Assembly (NCBI GenBank): GCA_937922175.1
Contig: CAKZUU010000023.1
Location: forward strand, 1-11,420
Source: an uncultured Gemmataceae bacterium
Lineage (GTDB): Bacteria; Planctomycetota; Planctomycetia; Gemmatales; Gemmataceae
DNA length: 11,420 nt
Direction: 5' to 3'
Shown here: positions 1 to 5,519 of the stretch, in pieces
How positions within the stretch are numbered: position 1 is the first letter of the stretch
How the letters are laid out: each line of letters starts with the position of its first letter
Notes under the pieces: generated by a model
The model's database searches: none
Told to the model about the DNA's origin: nothing
Seen by the model: only the letters and a program-made list of their open reading frames with translations
Program-made: the position numbers and the translations under genes

Positions 1-98
1 TCTTCTCTTTTTGAACGCGGTGCAGAAGATGCGGCACGAACGTCCTCGTGAGCGTGGATCCCCCTCATGATCAACCCCGTCGCTTACCACCCGAGGCA

Positions 99-116
99 CC
101 GCTGCGAGAGCAACGG
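99..116 (-). other. Stem-loop downstream of glnN
   Basis: On the minus strand a 7-bp stem (CCGUUGC / GCAGCGG, one G-U pair) closes a UCUC loop about 35 nt after the glnN stop. No U-tract follows, so it is not a convincing intrinsic terminator; it could be a 3'-end-stabilising hairpin or chance. The rest of 1-151 shows nothing I can identify. A short open frame runs in from the left edge on the plus strand and stops at 68-70, but it is too short to call a gene. Confidence 0.25.
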
Positions 117-151
117 CACCTGTGAGTGGAGAAACGGCAGGCGGAAGCGAA

Positions 152-2335
152 TCACTTGATGAAGAGCATTTCCCGATAGGTCGGGATGGGCCAAAGATCG
201 TCGGCAACGATGGTTTCGAGATAATCCGCTGTTCGGCGAACCTCGTTCATCGCGGGGAGCACCCGATCCCGCATGTGCTTGGCATGGTCATAGACATCGC
301 CGTGGGGATGGTCCATTTCGTGCTGCAATTTGGTCAGCGCTTTTTGCAAATCGCTGATGGCCATTGTCAGATGGCGCAACAACTCTACCTGGTCCGACGC
401 ATCGACGCCGGCTTGCTTGACCGTATTCACCGCTTGCGCGACCTCACTCTGGTACCGGAGGGCGGCAGGCAAGATCATCGTCCGACCCATGTAACCGGTC
501 AACCGTGCTTCAACATTGATCGTCTTGATGTAGTTCTCGCACAAAATATTGAACCGGCTCTGCAGCTCGCGTTCACTATAGACGCCGTATTTGCTGAACA
601 ACTCGATCGTGTCCTTGCGAATCACGACGGGCAGAGCATCCACCGTGTTCTTGAGGTTGGGCAGACCGCGACGCTCCGCTTCGGCATACCATTCGGCGGA
701 GTAGTTGTCGCCCATGAAGAGAATCTTTTTGCTTTCGCGAATGATCGGTGGCAGGAGTTCCTTGATGGCGGTGTTGAGGTCTTTGCCGTCGCGGACGGCA
801 TTTTCCAACCGGGTCGCCATGAAGTCCAGCGACTCCGCCACGATCGTGTTCAGCACGGTGTTCGGACCTGCGATGGACTGTGACGCACCAACGGCCCGAA
901 ACTCGAATTTGTTACCCGTAAAGGCAAACGGACTGGTGCGATTCCGGTCTCCGGCATCACGCGGTATCTTGGGCAGAACGCTGACCCCGATGTCCAAAGT
1001 GCCACCGGATTTGGTGCTGGTGGCAGTGCCTTTCTCCAATTGCTCGATCACGTCTTGCAGTTGGCTGCCCAGGAACACGGAGATGATCGCCGGTGGAGCT
1101 TCGTTCGCACCGAGTCGGTGGTCGTTGCCCGCCGAGGCCACTGCCACACGCAGAAGTTCCGGATAACGGGAGACGGCACGAATCACCGCGACGCAGAAAA
1201 CCAAGAACTGGGCGTTGTCATGCGGTGTGCTGCCGGGTTCGAGCAGATTTTCACCGGTGTCGGTGGACATTGACCAGTTGTTGTGCTTTCCCGAACCGTT
1301 GATGCCGGCAAACGGCTTCTCATGCAACAGACAGGCCAAACCATATTTTGGTGCCGTTCGCTTCAAGATCTCCATGATGAGCATCTGATGATCCGTCGCA
1401 AGATTCGAGTCCTCGAAAGAGGGAGCGATTTCATATTGCGACGGAGCGACTTCATTGTGTCGAGTCTTCACGGGCACGCCGAGCTTGAATAATTGAGCCT
1501 CGCAGTCGGCCATGCATGCCAGGACGCGTTCCGGGATCGAGCCGAAGTATTGATCCTCCAACTCCTGACCTTTGGGCGGCGGCGCACCGAAGAGAGTCCG
1601 GCCCGCGTTGATGAGGTCGGGTCTGGCGTAATAAAAGTTCTTGTCGATCAAGAAATATTCTTGTTCCGGCCCGACCGTCGTGAAAACTCGTTTCACATCC
1701 GAACGACCGAAGAGTCGCAAAATCCGAAGGGCCTGCTTCGACAGAGCGTCCATCGACTTCAACAGAGGAGTTTTCTTGTCCAGCGCCTCGTGAGTCCAAC
1801 TCACGAATGCCGTTGGGATCACCAAGGTCGAGCCATTCGGATTCTCGAAGATGTAGGCCGGACTCGTCGGGTCCCAAGCCGTGTAGCCTCGGGCCTCGAA
1901 CGTGGCCCGAATGCCGCCGGATGGGAACGAACTGGCGTCCGGCTCGCCTCGGATCAGTTCCTTCCCACTAAACTCCGCGATGGCTCGACCATCCCCGGTG
2001 GGCACCAAGAAGCTATCATGCTTCTCCGCCGTCAGCCCCGTCATTGGCTGAAATTGATGGGTAAAATGCGTGGCCCCCTTCTCGATGGCCCAATCTTTCA
2101 TCGCTGCCGCGACCGCATCCGCCACTTCGGGATTCAGCGGGGCCCCTTCTTTGATCGTCCGACGCAACGCTTGATAGACATTTTTGGGTAAACGCTCTCG
2201 CTGTGTCGCCTCGTTGAAGACCAAACAACCGAACAAGTCCTTGGCATGGACCTTCTGAAAGTCCACGCGATCCAGCTTGTACTCGGCACGCGCAATCGCT
2301 TGAATGGCAACCTGTCGCGAAGTTGGCAAACTCAT
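152..2335 (-). CDS. glnN: Glutamine synthetase type III
   Basis: Cytoplasmic ATP-dependent ligase that joins ammonium to glutamate to make glutamine. At 727 residues it matches the large GSIII (GlnN) class of Bacteroidetes, planctomycetes and some cyanobacteria, not GSI (~470). Visible catalytic-core motifs: GPEQEYFLID (222-231, metal-binding glutamates), RHNEVAPSQYEIAP (292-305), GSGKHNNWS (347-355, the nucleotide/substrate His-Asn segment), NDHRLGANEAPPAI (404-417) and RNRTSPFAFTGNKFEFR (464-480). The GSIII-typical segment PTAFVSWTHEALDKKTPLL is near 174-192. The C-terminal ~120 residues are helical. The start chosen is the ATG at 2333-2335, with AAGGA 8 nt upstream. The frame stays open to 2392, but that adds a hydrophobic stretch (LGFEFLSPFLRMLF) unlike the family. 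It is the last gene of the amt-glnB-glnN cluster, 88 nt after glnB. Family assignment is firm. Confidence 0.97.
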   Translation of the reverse strand: MSLPTSRQVAIQAIARAEYKLDRVDFQKVHAKDLFGCLVFNEATQRERLPKNVYQALRRTIKEGAPLNPEVADAVAAAMKDWAIEKGATHFTHQFQPMTGLTAEKHDSFLVPTGDGRAIAEFSGKELIRGEPDASSFPSGGIRATFEARGYTAWDPTSPAYIFENPNGSTLVIPTAFVSWTHEALDKKTPLLKSMDALSKQALRILRLFGRSDVKRVFTTVGPEQEYFLIDKNFYYARPDLINAGRTLFGAPPPKGQELEDQYFGSIPERVLACMADCEAQLFKLGVPVKTRHNEVAPSQYEIAPSFEDSNLATDHQMLIMEILKRTAPKYGLACLLHEKPFAGINGSGKHNNWSMSTDTGENLLEPGSTPHDNAQFLVFCVAVIRAVSRYPELLRVAVASAGNDHRLGANEAPPAIISVFLGSQLQDVIEQLEKGTATSTKSGGTLDIGVSVLPKIPRDAGDRNRTSPFAFTGNKFEFRAVGASQSIAGPNTVLNTIVAESLDFMATRLENAVRDGKDLNTAIKELLPPIIRESKKILFMGDNYSAEWYAEAERRGLPNLKNTVDALPVVIRKDTIELFSKYGVYSERELQSRFNILCENYIKTINVEARLTGYMGRTMILPAALRYQSEVAQAVNTVKQAGVDASDQVELLRHLTMAISDLQKALTKLQHEMDHPHGDVYDHAKHMRDRVLPAMNEVRRTADYLETIVADDLWPIPTYREMLFIK

Positions 2336-2423
2336 GAAAAGCATCCTTAAAAAAGGGGAGAGGAATTCAAAGCCCAAAATTCTCAGGGGCACCGTTCGTC
2401 ACGGGCCGGCCACGTCTCATCCC

Positions 2424-2777
2424 TTACGGACCGATGGCCACACTCCCACGTTCGCCGGTGCGGATCCGAATGCAATCGTCCATCGGCAAGACAAAGATTT
2501 TGCCGTCGCCAATCCGCCCCGTCGCCGATGTTCGGGCGGCATGCACAATGGCCTCGATGGTCGCCTCGAGAAAGGCGTCATTGACGGCAATCTCCAGCTT
2601 GATCTTCGGGAGAAGCCGCACGGGAAATTCCATTCCGCGGTAGAACTCGGTATGTCCGCCCTGCCGCCCGCAACCGCGGACGTCCGTGACCGTCATCAGG
2701 TAGACGTCTCGTTCCCGCAGTGCCGCCTGAACCGCGTCGAGCCGCTCCGGGCGAATAATAGCAACGACTAATTTCAT
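2424..2777 (-). CDS. glnB: P-II family nitrogen regulatory protein
   Basis: Small trimeric signalling protein that binds ATP/ADP and 2-oxoglutarate and controls partners such as Amt. It has 117 residues, against 112 in E. coli GlnB. The T-loop (residues 37-55) contains GRQGGHTEFYRGMEF. It keeps Q39 and K58 (2-oxoglutarate/MgATP contacts) and R47 (the Amt pore-plugging arginine in GlnK), but residue 51 is Phe instead of the uridylylated Tyr, residue 49 is Met (Ser in cyanobacteria) and residue 40 is Gly instead of Lys. The B-loop TGRIGDGKIFV (86-96) is intact but preceded by three extra residues (SAT) relative to E. coli. The C-terminal IRIRTGE supplies the two ATP-binding arginines (104, 106). 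GGAG lies 4 nt before the ATG. It sits 109 nt after amt and 88 nt before glnN; linkage to amt suggests a GlnK-like role, but glnB versus glnK cannot be decided from sequence alone. Confidence 0.96.
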   Translation of the reverse strand: MKLVVAIIRPERLDAVQAALRERDVYLMTVTDVRGCGRQGGHTEFYRGMEFPVRLLPKIKLEIAVNDAFLEATIEAIVHAARTSATGRIGDGKIFVLPMDDCIRIRTGERGSVAIGP

Positions 2778-2797
2778 ATATCTCCAAGCGAAGCGTG

Positions 2798-2827
2798 AAA
2801 AAAAATTGTCGAATCCCTCACGATTCG
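2798..2827 (-). terminator. Terminator-like hairpin with U8 between amt and glnB
   Basis: Read on the minus strand, CGAATC - GTGAGG - GATTCG forms a perfect 6-bp stem with a 6-nt loop (2810-2827). After four nucleotides it is followed by eight consecutive U (the A-run at 2798-2805 on the plus strand). It lies 60 nt past the amt stop and 33 nt before the glnB start codon. The stem is short and the spacer long, so it may be a partial terminator or attenuator that lowers glnB-glnN expression relative to amt. It would also fit glnB-glnN having their own promoter, which I could not identify. Confidence 0.5.
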
Positions 2828-2886
2828 GCCGTCACGTCGTCCCGAGATCGTTGACTCATCTTGGGCCGGAATCGTCAGTTCATTGA

Positions 2887-4590
2887 TCACACCTCGACCC
2901 GCGTCGACAGTTTCTGACCGGGAAATCGCTCCTCGTACAAACGTGTTAAACTGCGCGCCAGCCGATCCGGATCACCACCACTGAAGCGGAAGCGGTTGCC
3001 ACTAACGGTTGTCAAGTGCTGATAGACATCGCGAAACTCGTTGGATGGGACGCCATCCGCCCTCTGGAAGAAACTCCCCCACGCAGCGATGACCTCGTCG
3101 ATCGGCAGGCCTTCCAAGGCGATGTCGAAGCGCTTCGAGACGTTTGGAGGCATCAATGCCGATCGAGGCTCGGGCAAAGCCGACTGCGTCGTTTGCTCGG
3201 GAGTCCCGCGGAAATCAAAGCCGGTCTCGCCGTGAACCGCCGAGTCCAACCCTTCTTGCTCGTCTTCGGCGGAAAGGTGGAAACCAAGGGTCAGGTCGAT
3301 CATTTTAACGAGCGCTGCCGTCACGACGAACGAGAAAACGGTGGCCCCGACAGCGGCCTTCAATTGCACCACCACCTGGGCGAATCGGTCAGACCCATCG
3401 CTTCCGAGTGCCCCGAGGGTGATGGAAGGATCACCGACGGCCGAGCCGTAGTGAGCAGCGCTGGAAAGAACTCCTGTTAACAGCGCCCCGATGAAGCCAC
3501 CAACGCCGTGGACACCGAAGGCATCCAAGGAATCGTCATATTTCAATTGAGGCTTCAACCACACGATGATGTAACAAATGCTTGCCGTGACAACACCAAT
3601 GACCATCGCCCCCCACGGGGCGACGAAAGCCGCGGCAGGCGTAATTCCCACCAGCCCCGCGACAGCACCCGTTGCGAACCCCAACCCAGTTGGCTTGCCT
3701 CGATGCAACCATTCGATGACCACCCAAGTCCCACCGGCCGCCGCGGCCGCGATCTGCGTTACGGTCAACGCGCTGGCGGCGATCCCCGTTCCCAGCCCCA
3801 ATCCACTCCCGCCATTGAAACCGAACCATCCGAACCACAGAATCCCGGCTCCCAACAGCGTCAGCACCACACTACTCGGGTGCATTGCCTGTTCGGGGTA
3901 ACCTCGCCGCCGACGCAGAATGAGAGCCGCCGCCAATCCCGAGACTCCCGCGGCAATGTGAACGACAGTTCCGCCAGCGAAATCCAATGCCCCCATCGCG
4001 CCAAGGACTCCGACCGCACTTCCCTTTTCGTCGATCGCCCAGACCCAATGGGCCAACGGACAGTACACCAAAAGCGACCACAACATGATGAAAAGACAAT
4101 AGGGCAGGAATCGGACCCGTTCGGCAATGGCCCCGCAAATCAACGCGGGTGTGATAATGGCAAACATCCCCTGATACATGCAGTGCAGATACACCGGGAT
4201 CGATGTATTCGCGAAAGGCGTATTCGGAGCAACCCCATGCAGGGCGAACAACTCCGAGGACCACCCGATCCAACCGCCCCAACTCTGACCAAAAGAGAGC
4301 GAGTAACCGACGCAGACCCACAACACTCCGATCGCGCTCAGCGCGATCATGCTGTGCATCATCGTACCCAAAATGTTCTTCCGCCGGGCGATCCCGCCAT
4401 AAAACAGCGCCAGCCCCGGAATCATCAACATGACCAAGCCCGTTGAGACGAGCATCCAGGCCATGTCTGCTTTGTCCAGTTCCGTCGTCGCTAACGGGGC
4501 TGGTGGTGGTGCGGCGGGTTCATCCGCCATGAGACTGGTCGTCGAACTGAGTGAAACGACAATGAGAAGCGACAGCGTCAAGCCACGCAC
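2887..4590 (-). CDS. amt: Ammonium transporter (Amt/Rh family) with C-terminal extension
   Basis: Inner-membrane ammonium channel of 567 residues. Residues 1-22 look like a cleavable signal peptide (hydrophobic LTLSLLIVVSL, then SLMA|DE), as in E. coli AmtB. About 11 membrane segments fill 42-437. Family landmarks: LALFYGGIARRKN (60-72), ICGAIAERVRF (151-161), DFAGGTVVHIAAG (203-215, first pore His H211), FGWFGFNGG (253-261) and DAFGVHGVGG (356-365, second pore His H361). The usual cytoplasmic tail motif (EQEGLDSAVHGETGF, 444-458) is present. After it comes a Pro/Thr/Gln-rich linker and a further ~84-residue soluble domain (484-567) that ordinary Amt proteins lack. The start is GTG (4588-4590), chosen because GAGGG lies 7 nt upstream and the signal peptide begins there. 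It heads the amt-glnB-glnN cluster and is divergent from the ABC transporter genes. Core identity is firm; the function of the extension is unknown. Confidence 0.96.
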   Translation of the reverse strand: MRGLTLSLLIVVSLSSTTSLMADEPAAPPPAPLATTELDKADMAWMLVSTGLVMLMIPGLALFYGGIARRKNILGTMMHSMIALSAIGVLWVCVGYSLSFGQSWGGWIGWSSELFALHGVAPNTPFANTSIPVYLHCMYQGMFAIITPALICGAIAERVRFLPYCLFIMLWSLLVYCPLAHWVWAIDEKGSAVGVLGAMGALDFAGGTVVHIAAGVSGLAAALILRRRRGYPEQAMHPSSVVLTLLGAGILWFGWFGFNGGSGLGLGTGIAASALTVTQIAAAAAGGTWVVIEWLHRGKPTGLGFATGAVAGLVGITPAAAFVAPWGAMVIGVVTASICYIIVWLKPQLKYDDSLDAFGVHGVGGFIGALLTGVLSSAAHYGSAVGDPSITLGALGSDGSDRFAQVVVQLKAAVGATVFSFVVTAALVKMIDLTLGFHLSAEDEQEGLDSAVHGETGFDFRGTPEQTTQSALPEPRSALMPPNVSKRFDIALEGLPIDEVIAAWGSFFQRADGVPSNEFRDVYQHLTTVSGNRFRFSGGDPDRLARSLTRLYEERFPGQKLSTRVEV

Positions 4591-4646
4591 GGATCGGCCC
4601 TCTAAACTGGGGAGAGCAGTTGAAGCACGAATCCTTTCCCCGTGAG

Positions 4647-4662
4647 GGCAACCATGATGCCG
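4647..4662 (-). promoter_or_regulatory. Candidate sigma-54 (-24/-12) promoter of amt
   Basis: On the minus strand CGGCATCATGGTTGCC matches the RpoN consensus TGGCAYRN4TTGCW at GGCAY and TTGC, with the required GG-N10-GC spacing. Mismatches are the first base, the R and the last W. It would start transcription near 4636 and leave a leader of about 45 nt that contains the amt ribosome-binding site. Sigma-54 control is well known for nitrogen genes in other bacteria. This is a motif match by eye, with no expression evidence. Confidence 0.45.
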
Positions 4663-4677
4663 TTCATCTCTAAAAAC

Positions 4678-4706
4678 TTCAAAATTTCCCTAAGTGTTTT
4701 TATATC
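4678..4706 (+). promoter_or_regulatory. Candidate sigma-70-type promoter of the ABC transporter pair
   Basis: TTCAAA (4678-4683) and TATATC (4701-4706) are separated by exactly 17 nt in the most AT-rich part of the divergent region. Each hexamer matches its consensus at 4 of 6 positions. It would give a leader of about 125 nt before the ATG at 4839. The low base complexity makes chance matches likely. Confidence 0.25.
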
Positions 4707-4715
4707 AGGTATTTA
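4703..4715 (+). promoter_or_regulatory. IHF-consensus box in the divergent region
   Basis: TATCAGGTATTTA is an exact match to the E. coli IHF consensus WATCARN4TTR. It lies about 67-79 bp upstream of the start site predicted from the candidate sigma-54 promoter, where IHF bends DNA at many sigma-54 promoters. Whether this organism has an IHF-like protein with the same specificity is unknown, and AT-rich DNA produces such matches by chance. Confidence 0.25.
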
Positions 4716-4838
4716 AAAGATGGATCGCAGATGGCCGGGAGGGAGGAATTCCATCCCTTACGCTTAACCCCCACGCATCGTCGCTACAACTTTATGCAGA
4801 GGCTGTTGAGTTCGAATCAATACCGGGTCGCGCGGAAC

Positions 4839-5519
4839 ATGACGTTGATCGCTGAAGATCTTCATAAAGTGTTTGCCACGCGACATGGGTCGTTGACCGT
4901 GTTGCGGGGGATCAGCTTGTCCCTGACTCGCGGCGATGCTTTGGCGATCATGGGCCCATCGGGATCAGGCAAAAGTACGCTTTTACACATCCTCGGAACC
5001 TTGGACCGGCCGACACGGGGTCGCTTGATCGTCGACGACATTGATCCGCTTTCTTTGTCCGAGCGAGAGTTGGCAGACTTCCGGAACACGCGGATCGGCT
5101 TCATTTTTCAAGATCATCACCTTCTGCCGCAATTGACCGTTCTCGAAAACGTGCTGATCCCCACGGTGGTCCAGCAGACGGCGTCGTTGAATGCGACCGA
5201 GAGTTGGGCCAGGCAACTTCTCGAGCGCGTGGGTCTGTCGGGAAGACTCGACCACCGCCCGGCGGAGCTGAGTGGCGGCGAGCGACAGCGGGTGGCCATC
5301 GCCCGTGCTTTGGTCAATCACCCGCTCTTGCTCTTAGCTGATGAGCCGACGGGAAACCTCGACCGTGCCAACGCGCGTGTTATCACGCGGCTTTTGCTCG
5401 ATTTGAACCAGCAGGAACAAACCATTCTCGTGGCCGTCACGCACAGTGCTGAGATGGCGGCGGCATTTCCTCGTCGACTGGAAATGCGCGATGGTCAGTT
5501 GATCGAGATGGAGAGATGA
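4839..5519 (+). CDS. ABC transporter ATP-binding protein, LolD/MacB type
   Basis: Cytoplasmic ATPase that powers the adjacent FtsX-type permease. It has 226 residues, typical for the family. Motifs in order: Walker A GPSGSGKST (39-47), Q-loop within IFQDHHLLPQLTVLENV (Q91; this segment is characteristic of the LolD/MacB/FtsE group), signature LSGGERQR (144-151), Walker B LLLLADEP (163-170), D-loop NLD (173-175) and H-loop H202. All catalytic residues are present. The start is uncertain: the frame is open upstream with in-frame ATGs at 4731 and 4794. I chose 4839 because MTLIAEDLHK aligns with the usual family start and the upstream residues look uncoded; no start has a strong ribosome-binding site. 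The stop overlaps the permease start in ATGA, implying translational coupling. I give no symbol, because the partner is not a LolC/E-size protein. Confidence 0.93.
   Translation: MTLIAEDLHKVFATRHGSLTVLRGISLSLTRGDALAIMGPSGSGKSTLLHILGTLDRPTRGRLIVDDIDPLSLSERELADFRNTRIGFIFQDHHLLPQLTVLENVLIPTVVQQTASLNATESWARQLLERVGLSGRLDHRPAELSGGERQRVAIARALVNHPLLLLADEPTGNLDRANARVITRLLLDLNQQEQTILVAVTHSAEMAAAFPRRLEMRDGQLIEMER

Noticed and set aside
2..70. Possible C-terminal end of a plus-strand gene entering from the left edge
   Set aside because: Only 22 codons before the stop at 68-70, no recognisable sequence, and a frame this short is expected by chance.
122..883. Plus-strand open frame of 253 codons opposite the 3' half of glnN
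   Set aside because: Antisense to conserved GSIII motifs, no recognisable domain, no ribosome-binding site of note; explained by codon bias of the real gene.
2336..2392. N-terminal extension of glnN adding 19 residues
   Set aside because: The downstream ATG has a well-spaced AAGGA, and the extension encodes residues not expected on a cytoplasmic GSIII; the extension more likely is untranslated leader.
2404..2411. GGCCGGCC palindrome between glnB and glnN
   Set aside because: An 8-bp GC palindrome does not extend into a longer dyad and is common in GC-rich DNA; no regulatory reading is supported.
3508..4446. Long open frame of 312 codons on the plus strand opposite amt
   Set aside because: It lies wholly antisense to a clear Amt gene; its protein is rich in Arg, Pro, Gln and His with no recognisable domain, as expected for an antisense shadow of GC-rich coding DNA.
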